A stretch of 50,689 bases of DNA from an uncultured Rhodospirillales bacterium. Lineage in GTDB: Bacteria > Pseudomonadota > Alphaproteobacteria > Acetobacterales > Acetobacteraceae. Below are positions 40,079 to 48,583 of the stretch, in pieces. The first letter of the stretch is position 1, and each line of letters opens with the position of its first letter. The notes below the pieces were generated by a model that saw nothing but the letters and a program-made list of their open reading frames with translations, was not told the DNA's origin and made no database searches. The stretch is taken from positions 1 to 50,689 of the forward strand of contig CAIYMY010000041.1 of NCBI GenBank assembly GCA_903927465.1, read 5' to 3'. A program made the position numbers and the translations under genes.

Positions 40079-43000
40079 TCAATACTCATGCTCAAAAGCA
40101 ATCCCCACACGATCCCCCGCCAGGCTATTGCCGCCGCTTTCCGCTTCCAGACGAAACCTTGGCATCAGGTCAATCTGCACGCCAACGCGCGGCGGCCCGC
40201 CATCGGCGCTTTGCTTCAACCCAAGAAACACCCCATCCGCTACATAGCGCCCGGTTTCCAAAGTGGCGCCTGGTTCCTGCCCTGCGCGTTGTTCGCCTTC
40301 TTTCTCCTGGCCGATGGAAAGCCGATCAAGGGCGAGGGTGCGGCGGATGCGTTCCATCAGCCCACCCGGCCCGGGCAAAGGGCGGCCCGTGGCGCCGGCA
40401 AGCGCCTCGGCCAATTGCAGCATCTGGAAGGGTGAAAGATCACCACCGCGCCGGCCGAATAATAGCCGAGCCAGAACCTCATCCGCCGGCAATTCGGGGT
40501 TGGAGGTGAAGCTGATTTTTGGATCGCGCGCCGGGCCTTCCACCGCGACATTCACCTCCACCTCCTCTGCCCGCGTCGAGGCAAGGACATCCAGATTGGG
40601 CATAAGCCCGCCCGCATCGAAAGTGATATTCGCGCGGTTCAAGGTAAGCCGCCGATCCAGAACCGAAAGCGTGCCACGGCGAAGCATGAAGCCACCTTCC
40701 AAGCGCGGCGCATCAAGCGTACCGCCAAGCTTGACCTCACCGCCCAATTCCGCATCCAGCCCGCGCCCGCGCAGAAAAATCGCACGCGGTGCGTCAATGG
40801 TCAGATCAAGCGCGATCGGCGGCAGGCTTGTGGCTTCTGCCTGTCTTCGCGTTGGTGATGCCAGGGGGGGTGTGCCCTGAGGGCGCTGGCCAACCTCTCG
40901 CACCCCGGGCAGGCTACGCACGGTAGGCGGCAGCTTGTCTGGAATGCGCAATTCAGCACGCCGCACCAGCAATTTTCCAGAAAGCCGGCTTTCGCCCAAA
41001 ACCTCACCCGCGAAGCGCACCTCACCATCAAGTGTTGCGCTGCCAAGGTCTGAATTGACCGGGCGCGCGGCATCTGCCTTCAGGCGTAGATCAAAAGGCA
41101 GGCGCGGTGTGCCAAGGTCAAGCGTGCCAGAAGCGGCAAGGCTACCACCGCCCGCGGTGCGCGCGGCAAAGCGCGTCAGGTTCAGTCGCTCACCTTCTGC
41201 TATGATGGCTGCGGTAATCTCATTCAATGAGACGCCATGCTGCAAATCGCGAAAGCTGCCATTGGCGATATTGGCCTGCCCGCCCAGGCGCGGCGCCGCC
41301 AGACTGCCTTCCAGCCGCAGATTGAGATTGGCAGTGCCACCTACACGCTGCGCCCCGGCGGCAAGCAGCGGCTGCGCAAGGCGGCCCAGATCAAGCTGGC
41401 CGGTGACGCTGCCGGAAAGCGGCGCTTCAGCGCTGAGCGCCGCAATCCGCGCCGTTGCGGCAAGCCGCACTGTATTGCCGCCATTGAGCGAGGCACGCGC
41501 TTCCGCCCCCGCTCCATTGCCCGTTGCGGAGGCGACCAGGCGCAAAGGCGGCACGCCGCGCGCCGCCGGCACGGCGCTGGTAATCGCAGGGCTTTCCAAC
41601 CGAATGTCGAAGCGCGGTTCGGCAGCCGTGCCTTTCAGCGTTGCCTGACCCGAAAGCGTGCCGGCCAATTTCGCTTCCGGCGCCGCCAGCGCCGCGAAGG
41701 GCGCGATGGGCAGGGCGCTGAGCGTGGCATTCAGCGCAATCTCCGCCTCGCTCCAGAAACCCTCAAGCTTGAGCCTGCCGCCGCGATTGCTGGTGAGGTT
41801 TGTCTCCGCAAGGCTGATGCGCCCATCCGGTGCCAATTCAATCCGGGCAGGGGCAGCGAGCTTCACCTGCTCCGCACCGAGCGAGAGCGCCAGGCTTTCA
41901 AAGGTGAGCTGGCGCCCTTGGTCGTTGCCGCTCAGCGCCGCTACGCCTTCAAGCTTTGCTTCGCCATAACGTGCTTCTAGCTTGGCACGCGCATCATCCA
42001 GCCCGCCGGCAAGTTCCATCTGCAAAGCCAGCGCGCGCCCATCCAGCGTGATCTCGGGCGCGCTAAGCTTCGCACTTACCTGTTGCGCGCCATTGGCGCT
42101 CCGCCCTTCTGCTTCCAGCGACAAAGCCCCGGCCAATGCCTGGCCAAGCAGGGTGGAAAAGGGTCCCAGATCTGGAATGTTGAGCGAAAAAGTGCCATCG
42201 AAAAGTGGCTTTTGCACATCAAGCAAACCGCTGCCGGAAAGTCGCGCCGGGCCGAAGGATGCCTCGAGCTTTTGCAAGCGTAGTGCAGCGCCTTCCGGCA
42301 CGCCCAGCAAATCCAACATTACCGGCAGCCCAGCGTAGCTTGCGCGCAATTGCGCTTCGGCGCGCGGGCGCGACAAGGGCGTTTCCAGGCGTAAATCCAG
42401 ACTGGGCGCGGTCAGCACTTCCGTGCCGCGCGTGATGCTCTCGCCCCGCGCCTGCAGGGTGATTGAAGGATCATCCCGCGCGCCCCGCACATGGCCTTCT
42501 GCGGTGAGCGCGCCGGCAAATTCCGGCACCAGCCGTGCCAGATCCGCAAGCCGCAAACCGAAGCGAAGATCAAGCGTTTCGCCGACATCGCCCGAAGCGG
42601 TGAGCTCCGCGTCATCACCGGTTAGCGTCAGGCTTTCGATCCGCGTCGGTGCTGTGGCGCGGGCCTGAAGCCGCGGGCTTGCGCCAAGGGCTGCGCCAAG
42701 CGCTGGGATGGTGCTGGAAAATCCCGCAAGCGCCGCATCCAGCGTGACCCGAGGCGCCGCCAGCTTGCCATCCACCTGAAAGCGCGCGGAGGCGCCTTCC
42801 CACGCCACTTCTTCCGGCAGATAGGCCGCCAGCATTTGGCTGGCACCGAGCGCAATATTGCCTTGCAAGGCAGCTTCCTCGCGCTTGGGATCAAGGCTGC
42901 CGGAAAGCGTAACCTCGCCAAGCGGCGCACGCGCCTTGACGCTACGGAAGCTGATCACGCCGGCACGGTTGCGCGTTGCATCGAGCGTGAGATCAAGCCG

Positions 43001-43861
43001 GCTGAGCGCGGCGGTGAGCGGCGCCGGCAGCAAAGGCGCCGCCGCGACATGGCCGGCAAGCCGCGCGATACCCGCACCATGCGCATCAGCGTTGATGGTC
43101 CCGGCAAGCGCTGCGTCAGCCACGCTGCCAAGCTGCGCTTCGGCCGTGAGCGCCGCACCGCTGGCGGGACCTTCCAGGCGAAGCATCACCCGCGCCGGTT
43201 CAGAAGGTACGCCAAGCGCGCTGGCCAGCACGCCCCCCGGTGGTTCGGCAAGATCAAGCTTTGCAAACAGCCGATCCGCACCGGGGGCGAGATCAAGTTC
43301 AAGCTGTGCTGTGCCCGGCGCATCCAGCCGTGTGAGCGACACTTCCCACGATAAACGCGCATCCACCAGCGCTGCCTTGCCTTGCGCGGAAAGCCGGAAG
43401 GCCTGGCCTAAAACGCTTTCCGCAACATCAATTTCGTCAATGGCCAAGCGGTCAAGCCGAACCGCGACAGGCAGGCGCGGCAGGGATGGCAGCAGGTTGC
43501 CGTCCTGCGCTTCCTCCTTATCCGCTGGTAGGTGCGTCAACCTAATGCGCCGCGCGGTCACTTCATGCACATGCACTTCACGCCGCAGCAGCGCCTTTAG
43601 GTCAAAGGTGATTTTTGGTGCTGTGATATCAAGCCAAATACCGGCCTCATCCGCCAGGCTGATGCGCGCGGCGCCGATTTCTCGCGGCAGCTTTACCGCG
43701 AAATCCTGAATGACCAGCCCCGGCATCAAGCGCCCCGCGAGCCCGGCCAGCGTCGCCGCTCCGCTGCCCCATTGCACCCAGGCAAGCACGCCGCCCAAGA
43801 GCACGCCAAGGCATAACGGTATCGCCAACAGCAGGATCAACAGGCGGCGCAGATGGCGCAT
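40079..43861 (-). CDS. tamB: Translocation and assembly module subunit TamB
   Basis: Very large inner-membrane-anchored periplasmic protein that spans the envelope, thought to move lipids or outer-membrane proteins with TamA. The 1260-residue product has an N-terminal signal anchor (RRLLILLLAIPLCLGVLLGGVLAWVQW, about 4-30) followed by long beta-rich repeats, and the DUF490/TamB C-terminal domain (about 960-1260) with FDAGGLMPNLDVLASTRAEEVEVNVAVEGPARDPKISFTSNPELPADEVLARLLFG. It ends in a strand-like FEHEY. ATG 43861 is chosen because it precedes the anchor; the frame is open 27 codons upstream, inside tamA. The tamA stop lies one base away. Confidence 0.93.
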   Translation of the reverse strand: MRHLRRLLILLLAIPLCLGVLLGGVLAWVQWGSGAATLAGLAGRLMPGLVIQDFAVKLPREIGAARISLADEAGIWLDITAPKITFDLKALLRREVHVHEVTARRIRLTHLPADKEEAQDGNLLPSLPRLPVAVRLDRLAIDEIDVAESVLGQAFRLSAQGKAALVDARLSWEVSLTRLDAPGTAQLELDLAPGADRLFAKLDLAEPPGGVLASALGVPSEPARVMLRLEGPASGAALTAEAQLGSVADAALAGTINADAHGAGIARLAGHVAAAPLLPAPLTAALSRLDLTLDATRNRAGVISFRSVKARAPLGEVTLSGSLDPKREEAALQGNIALGASQMLAAYLPEEVAWEGASARFQVDGKLAAPRVTLDAALAGFSSTIPALGAALGASPRLQARATAPTRIESLTLTGDDAELTASGDVGETLDLRFGLRLADLARLVPEFAGALTAEGHVRGARDDPSITLQARGESITRGTEVLTAPSLDLRLETPLSRPRAEAQLRASYAGLPVMLDLLGVPEGAALRLQKLEASFGPARLSGSGLLDVQKPLFDGTFSLNIPDLGPFSTLLGQALAGALSLEAEGRSANGAQQVSAKLSAPEITLDGRALALQMELAGGLDDARAKLEARYGEAKLEGVAALSGNDQGRQLTFESLALSLGAEQVKLAAPARIELAPDGRISLAETNLTSNRGGRLKLEGFWSEAEIALNATLSALPIAPFAALAAPEAKLAGTLSGQATLKGTAAEPRFDIRLESPAITSAVPAARGVPPLRLVASATGNGAGAEARASLNGGNTVRLAATARIAALSAEAPLSGSVTGQLDLGRLAQPLLAAGAQRVGGTANLNLRLEGSLAAPRLGGQANIANGSFRDLQHGVSLNEITAAIIAEGERLNLTRFAARTAGGGSLAASGTLDLGTPRLPFDLRLKADAARPVNSDLGSATLDGEVRFAGEVLGESRLSGKLLVRRAELRIPDKLPPTVRSLPGVREVGQRPQGTPPLASPTRRQAEATSLPPIALDLTIDAPRAIFLRGRGLDAELGGEVKLGGTLDAPRLEGGFMLRRGTLSVLDRRLTLNRANITFDAGGLMPNLDVLASTRAEEVEVNVAVEGPARDPKISFTSNPELPADEVLARLLFGRRGGDLSPFQMLQLAEALAGATGRPLPGPGGLMERIRRTLALDRLSIGQEKEGEQRAGQEPGATLETGRYVADGVFLGLKQSADGGPPRVGVQIDLMPRFRLEAESGGNSLAGDRVGIAFEHEY

Positions 43862-43862
43862 C

Positions 43863-45746
43863 TCAAAAAGCCTGCCCAAAGCCGATATAGATCGCAAAGG
43901 ATGGATCATCCTTTTGCCGATTGAGCGGTACACCAACATCAAAACGGATCGGCCCGATCGCGGTCAGATAACGCACCCCAAGCCCGGTGCCGGCGCGGAG
44001 CCCGCTGAAATCAGGCTTCGCTTCTTCTCCCACGCTACCCGCATCCAGAAAGGCCGCCATACCCCAGCTTCGCGTCAGCCTTTGGCGCCATTCAATGCTT
44101 GTTTCCACCAGGCTCGCGCCGCCCAAGGGCCGATTGGCCGCATCGCGCGGCCCAATGGATTGATAGGTATAGCCACGCACTGAACCGCCACCGCCGGCGT
44201 AAAAGCGCTTATCCAAGGTGATTTCATTCCAATCCGCCCCCGGCGCACTGCCAAGGGCGGCACGCAGCGCCAGAACGCTGCCGCCATCACCGGTAATGTC
44301 GAAATAGCTGCTGCCTATTGCCAGGATACGCGTGAACTTATTCGAATCCAACACCGAGTAATAGGGTGTGGCGCTGATGTTGAAGCGCTGACCTTGCCGG
44401 GGATCAACCGGGTTGATGGTATTATCGTATCGAAACGTTCCCATCACGCCGAACAGCCTGTAATCGTTCATATCCCCATCGCGCCCGATGCGACCTTCTT
44501 CGTAATTGGGCCCGCCAGAAATCGCCATGGTATCCGACAGGCGATGTTCCAGCGTGAAGGACGCCAGGACGGCATCACGATCATAGGCAGGGAGCCTTTC
44601 GCGCACCGCGCCGATTTGCGAGACGCTTTGCAGATCTCGACCCAGAAATTCCGGTGTGCGGAGCGTGGCAAAGGCGCGATAGGTAGCGTTATCGACCCCT
44701 GTTTCGCCGAGGCCCGCAACCTCGCCTTCCAGGCGGAGCCTATCGGCGCTGCCGAAGATATTGCGGTCTTCCCAATAGCCGCTGGCGGTCAGGCCGTAAT
44801 TGGTCTCATAGCCAAGGCGCCCGCCCACCGCATGGCGGGGGCGTTCCTGTACCTGGAAATGCACGGGCAGCCGCCCAGCCTGATCCAGGGCGGGCGCTTC
44901 ATTCGCGCGAACAAAACTGAAAACGCCAAGCCCCATCAAGGTGCGGCGGGCGCGTTCCAGCCTTTCCGGCGAATAGGGCTGGCCTTCCAGCCGCCGCGCC
45001 ATAAGCCGCGTTAGCGGCGCGGGATCGGTGCGCGTGGTGCCGGTAACGGTTGGCCGGGCGAAATCCGCCAGCGGGCCGGGCGCGATGCGCCAAGTGATGT
45101 CCATTGTCTGGGTGTCGTGATCCACCACGGCGTCCCGGGCGACGACACTCGCCAAAGGATAGCCCGCGCGGCGGAGAGCGAGCAGCAGCGCTTCCTCAGC
45201 GGCCAGGATATCGGCGGGGCGGGCAGGGTCCCCTTCGGCCAGGCGCAAGTCAGCCGCGGCCTGTTCCACCAGCGCATCTTCCTGCACGGGTTCAGACCTT
45301 ATCAGGATTTGCCCGATTCGATAGCGCGGGCCGGGGGTAAGGATCACAGCCACCGGCAGGGGGTTTGCCGGGTCGGTGGTTTGGGGGCTGGCGTCGGGCC
45401 GGGTCACATCCTGCCCCGCAATCTCGATCTGCGCCGCGCCGCCCCAAAAGCCATCGGCGCGTAGCGCTTCCGTAATCCGCGGCAGATCTGCACGTGCCCG
45501 GGCCAGCAGCCCATAGCCATCGGTTGGCGCTGTATCTTCGAGTTTTATCAATTGCGAAACCGCCTCGATGCTAGACACAAGCGGCCCATCATCCTTCGGC
45601 GTGACCTCCACGCGATAGGCGATGCCGGGCGGTTCTTGCGCTGTCAGGGGATTTGCCATCAAAAGGCACGCGAATAGCAACAGGCAAGGCAACCACCTCT
45701 GGTTGGTGGTAGCTCCTTTCGGGGAAGGGTAGGAACGACGAATCAT
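43863..45746 (-). CDS. tamA: Outer membrane translocation and assembly module subunit TamA
   Basis: Omp85-family outer-membrane protein of up to 627 residues. After a signal peptide (about 19-36, ending PLTAQ) come POTRA domains (about 40-310, including IEIAGQDVTRP and VEQAAADLRLAEGD) and a 16-strand barrel from about 315, containing the conserved lid-type segment RFYAGGGGSVRGYTYQSIGP and the final strands IRFDVGVPLNRQKDDPSFAIYIGFGQAF, ending in aromatic Phe as expected for Bam recognition. The ATG at 45746 overlaps the divergent M20 start codon; a TTG at codon 19 with GAGG just upstream is a real alternative. It precedes tamB by one base. Confidence 0.92.
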   Translation of the reverse strand: MIRRSYPSPKGATTNQRWLPCLLLFACLLMANPLTAQEPPGIAYRVEVTPKDDGPLVSSIEAVSQLIKLEDTAPTDGYGLLARARADLPRITEALRADGFWGGAAQIEIAGQDVTRPDASPQTTDPANPLPVAVILTPGPRYRIGQILIRSEPVQEDALVEQAAADLRLAEGDPARPADILAAEEALLLALRRAGYPLASVVARDAVVDHDTQTMDITWRIAPGPLADFARPTVTGTTRTDPAPLTRLMARRLEGQPYSPERLERARRTLMGLGVFSFVRANEAPALDQAGRLPVHFQVQERPRHAVGGRLGYETNYGLTASGYWEDRNIFGSADRLRLEGEVAGLGETGVDNATYRAFATLRTPEFLGRDLQSVSQIGAVRERLPAYDRDAVLASFTLEHRLSDTMAISGGPNYEEGRIGRDGDMNDYRLFGVMGTFRYDNTINPVDPRQGQRFNISATPYYSVLDSNKFTRILAIGSSYFDITGDGGSVLALRAALGSAPGADWNEITLDKRFYAGGGGSVRGYTYQSIGPRDAANRPLGGASLVETSIEWRQRLTRSWGMAAFLDAGSVGEEAKPDFSGLRAGTGLGVRYLTAIGPIRFDVGVPLNRQKDDPSFAIYIGFGQAF

Positions 45747-46896
45747 GACCGATGAATTTCAAGCTACCCTAACTTCCTGGCGGCGACACCTGCACGCCCA
45801 TCCCGGCCTGACGCTGGAAGAAGGGCCGACTGCGGCCTTTGTTGTGCAGAAGCTGCGCGAGATGGGCATTACCGACATCGCCGAAAATATTGGCGGCCAT
45901 GGCGTGGTGGCAACCATCCGCCGCGGCGGGGGCAACCGCTCGGTCGGGCTGCGCGGTGATATGGATGCGCTGCCCATCGAAGAACAGGCGGATGACCTGC
46001 CCTGGCGGTCCACCGTGCCGGGCGTGATGCATGCCTGCGGGCATGATGGGCATACAACCGCGCTGCTGGGCGCGGCGCGGATGCTGCTGGAAGACAAAAG
46101 CTGGACCGGCGCGGTGCATCTGGTGTTCCAGCCGGCGGAAGAAGGCGGCGGCGGCGCGCGGGCGATGATTGCCGATGGGCTTTTCACGCGCTTCCCGATG
46201 GACCGCATTTTCGGCTGGCATAATTGGCCTGGGCTCGCCGCCGGCACGATTGCTATTCATGACCGCGCGGTCATGGCCGCCGGTGCGCGCATTGAATTGA
46301 TTTTCGATGGCCATGCCGGCCATGCCGCGCTGCCACATCTGACTCGCGACCCGCTGCTCGCGGCGGGCCATGCGATTGTGGCGGCGCAATCCATCGTGGC
46401 GCGCAATGTGGACCCGCTGATGGGCGGCGTGGTCAGCCTGACCGTGATTGAAGGTGGTGAGGCGCAGAACCAGGTGCCGCGCCGCGTTGCCATAAGGGGC
46501 ACGATTCGCTGGCTGCATGAAGAAGCGGGCGATGCCATCAAGGAAGGCTTGCAACGCATCACAGATGGCGTGGCGGCGACCTGCGGCGTGAAGGGCACGC
46601 TGATCATCAGCCCTGGCCTTGGCGTGACGGCGAATTCTCCGGCGGAGCGCGACTTGGCCGCCGCTGCCGCCGCTGCCGTCACCGAAACCCGTCGCGATAT
46701 GCGCCCGGCCATGACGGGTGAGGATTTCGCCTGGTTCCTCAAGGAAGTGCCGGGCGCTTTCGTTTGGATCGGCAATGGCCCCGCCGAGGAAGGGCGCGAT
46801 CTGCATAATGCGCGCTATGATTTCAATGACGCGATTTTGCCGGTGGCTTCGAAATTTTTGACAGAAGTCGCTAAGCGGGCGCTGGCGGGCAGCTAA
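45745..46896 (+). CDS. M20 family amidohydrolase (hippurate hydrolase / HipO-like)
   Basis: M20D-type aminoacylase of 383 residues that removes acyl groups from N-acyl amino acids. RRHLHAHPGLTLEE (13-26), RGDMDALPIEEQ (70-81), HACGHDGHT (96-104, with metal-bridging C98 and H100) and QPAEEGGGGARAM (129-141, with EE) are hallmarks, as is the C-terminal MTGEDFAWFL. The Cys in HACGHDGH and the residues of this branch separate it from the three other M20 enzymes. Its ATG overlaps that of divergent tamA (CATG), leaving no room for a separate promoter, so the promoter must lie inside tamA. Probably monocistronic; convergent with the cupin. Confidence 0.93.
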   Translation: MTDEFQATLTSWRRHLHAHPGLTLEEGPTAAFVVQKLREMGITDIAENIGGHGVVATIRRGGGNRSVGLRGDMDALPIEEQADDLPWRSTVPGVMHACGHDGHTTALLGAARMLLEDKSWTGAVHLVFQPAEEGGGGARAMIADGLFTRFPMDRIFGWHNWPGLAAGTIAIHDRAVMAAGARIELIFDGHAGHAALPHLTRDPLLAAGHAIVAAQSIVARNVDPLMGGVVSLTVIEGGEAQNQVPRRVAIRGTIRWLHEEAGDAIKEGLQRITDGVAATCGVKGTLIISPGLGVTANSPAERDLAAAAAAAVTETRRDMRPAMTGEDFAWFLKEVPGAFVWIGNGPAEEGRDLHNARYDFNDAILPVASKFLTEVAKRALAGS

Positions 46897-46914
46897 GCCG
46901 CCCGCCCTTCGAAA

Positions 46915-47316
46915 TCACCGCGCGAAGCCCGGCTGCTTTTCCACGAAGCGATTGGGCTTCAGGAAGATCGAAAGAAACAGCGCGCCTTCCGGGGCCCGCG
47001 CCACATGCGTATTGCCCGCAGGGCGCCAGACGAATTCGCCCGGCCCGCAGCGGCCTTCCTCATCTTCCAGATAGCCTTCCATGACATAGGTCTGTTCAAT
47101 ATCCGTATGTTCATGCAGCGGCACTTCGGCGCCCGGCGCCATGCGGAACAGGATGGTGGACATGCCGCGCGCCTCATCCCGGCAGAGCAGCTTCATTTCA
47201 ATCCCGGGAAATTCCGTTGCCTGCCAGGTCATTTGATCCGGCTTCAGGTAATGGGAAGCAAGCTTGGGATCACCCATTTGGCTTTGGATGCGCTGTTTGG
47301 TTGCTTCATCAATCAT
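46915..47316 (-). CDS. Cupin domain-containing protein
   Basis: Single-domain cupin of 133 residues. The metal-binding pattern is complete: PLHEH (H68, H70), E74, and H104 in PAGNTHVA, with PAGNTH matching the second cupin motif. The N-terminal helix and MKLLCRDEARGMSTILFRMAPGAEVPLHEHTDIEQTYVMEGYLEDEEG suggest a ChrR-like or dioxygenase-type cupin; enzymatic activity is not certain. A strong ribosome binding site (GGGAGAGA) precedes the ATG. It begins 24 bases after the HSL-type esterase on the same strand, so the two are probably one operon. Confidence 0.9.
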   Translation of the reverse strand: MIDEATKQRIQSQMGDPKLASHYLKPDQMTWQATEFPGIEMKLLCRDEARGMSTILFRMAPGAEVPLHEHTDIEQTYVMEGYLEDEEGRCGPGEFVWRPAGNTHVARAPEGALFLSIFLKPNRFVEKQPGFAR

Positions 47317-47340
47317 GGTCTCTCTCCCTTTTTGTTTGCT

Positions 47341-48291
47341 TCACGCAAAGCGCGCCTTCAGCCATTCACCACCCTGCCGCGCCGCACGATCCGCCGCCGC
47401 CACATGGCCGAGTGCGCGGAGGAAGCCATGGATGGTGCCGGGGAAGGTTTCTTCCGTCACTGCCACGCCAGCGGCGCGCAGCTTATTGGCGAATAGCCTG
47501 TTTTCATCGGACAAAACGTCAAGCTCCGCGATATGCACCAGCACTGGCGGCAGGCCGCGCAAATCTGCGCGCATTGGGGAAGCGAAGGCAGTGACGCGAT
47601 CCGCTTCCTTGGGCGCATAGCAGCGCCAGTAGAAATCCATCTTCTCCCGCGTCAGGAAATGTCCGGTCGCGAAAGCATCATAGCTTGGCGTCGCCATGGC
47701 GCTATCCATGACACCGTAATTGATCAGCAGGCCGCGTAGTTTTAGTGCGGGATCAGTCTCCCGCAACAATAGTGCCGTGCCGGCGGCGAGGTTCCCGCCC
47801 GCCGAATCACCGCCAATCACGATCCGGCTGGTATCCAAGCCCCATTCCGCGCCCCGATTTGCAACCCAGCGCGTGACGGCGGCGCATTCTTCCAGTGCTT
47901 GCGGGAAAATAGCCTCAGGGCTCAGCGCATAATCCACGCCAATCACGGCGCAGCCTGATGTGGCCGCATATTCGCGCATCAACCGGTCATGCGTATCCAC
48001 GCTGCCCCAAACCCAGCCGCCGCCATGCAGATAAACCAGCACCGGATGCCCCGTGCCGGCCGTTGGGCGATGGAAGCGGCAGAGAATCCGCCGCCCGCGC
48101 AGTGCCAACCAGCGATCCTCACTTTCCGCCATCACCGCGCCCCCCTTGGCGAGCGGCAGGCTGAGCCCATCATTCAATTCCCGCGAATTATCCAGCGGCA
48201 ATTCCAGCTTCACCGGGGGCTGCGCTGCCGCGCGCGCCTCCATCATTTCAGTGAAGCGCAGCATCTCAGCGTCCCAATTCTCGCGGGCCAT
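47341..48291 (-). CDS. Alpha/beta hydrolase (hormone-sensitive lipase family esterase)
   Basis: Predicted cytoplasmic carboxylesterase of 316 residues in the HSL (bacterial family IV) group. HGGGWVWG (89-96) is the oxyanion motif; the triad is S163 in GGDSAGGNLAA, D258 in AELDVLSDEN and H288 in GTIHGFLR. It lacks a signal peptide. Family IV esterases often act on small aliphatic esters or lactones. It is followed by the cupin gene and preceded by the repeat triplet and the XRE regulator, all on the minus strand. The substrate is not identifiable from sequence. Confidence 0.92.
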   Translation of the reverse strand: MARENWDAEMLRFTEMMEARAAAQPPVKLELPLDNSRELNDGLSLPLAKGGAVMAESEDRWLALRGRRILCRFHRPTAGTGHPVLVYLHGGGWVWGSVDTHDRLMREYAATSGCAVIGVDYALSPEAIFPQALEECAAVTRWVANRGAEWGLDTSRIVIGGDSAGGNLAAGTALLLRETDPALKLRGLLINYGVMDSAMATPSYDAFATGHFLTREKMDFYWRCYAPKEADRVTAFASPMRADLRGLPPVLVHIAELDVLSDENRLFANKLRAAGVAVTEETFPGTIHGFLRALGHVAAADRAARQGGEWLKARFA

Positions 48292-48421
48292 GGCATTTCC
48301 TCATTCTAGGCCGGCACAGCTTCCGGCGGATGCGTACTGGAGACTTTGTGGCGCGGAAGGGCAAGCCCTGGAGGCATTTCGCCGCGTTGGCACGCGGTGA
48401 AACGCCTCCAGGAGATTATCT

Positions 48422-48470
48422 GGTCGCATTTTCCGAGCCGCCAAGTAAGCCACTTGGCTTGAAAATGCTT
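48422..48470 (+). repeat. Palindromic repeat family, copy E
   Basis: First of three tandem copies between the XRE gene and the esterase gene. Outer stem GCATTTTC/GAAAATGC is intact, inner stem GCCAAGT/ACTTGGC intact, loop AAGCC one base shorter than in D, F and G (49 bp). Confidence 0.92.
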
Positions 48471-48474
48471 ATTT

Positions 48475-48524
48475 GGTCGCATTTTCCGAGCCGCCAAGTG
48501 AAACCACTTGGCTTGAAAATATTT
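48475..48524 (+). repeat. Palindromic repeat family, copy F
   Basis: Middle tandem copy, 53 bp after E. The inner stem is perfect with loop GAAACC; the right outer arm reads GAAAATAT, losing the terminal G-C pairs of the outer stem. Confidence 0.92.
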
Positions 48525-48529
48525 GGTTT

Positions 48530-48579
48530 GGTCGCATTTTCCGAGCCGCCAAGTGAAGCCACTTGGCTTGAAAATGCTC
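48530..48579 (+). repeat. Palindromic repeat family, copy G
   Basis: Last tandem copy, 55 bp after F, ending 4 bp before the XRE stop codon. Both stems are perfect, with loop GAAGCC. This is the closest copy to a consensus. Confidence 0.92.
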
Positions 48580-48583
48580 CGGC

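Noticed and set aside
48422-48579. CRISPR-like array
   Set aside because: The three repeats are palindromes separated by only 4-5 bases; there are no spacers and no cas genes.
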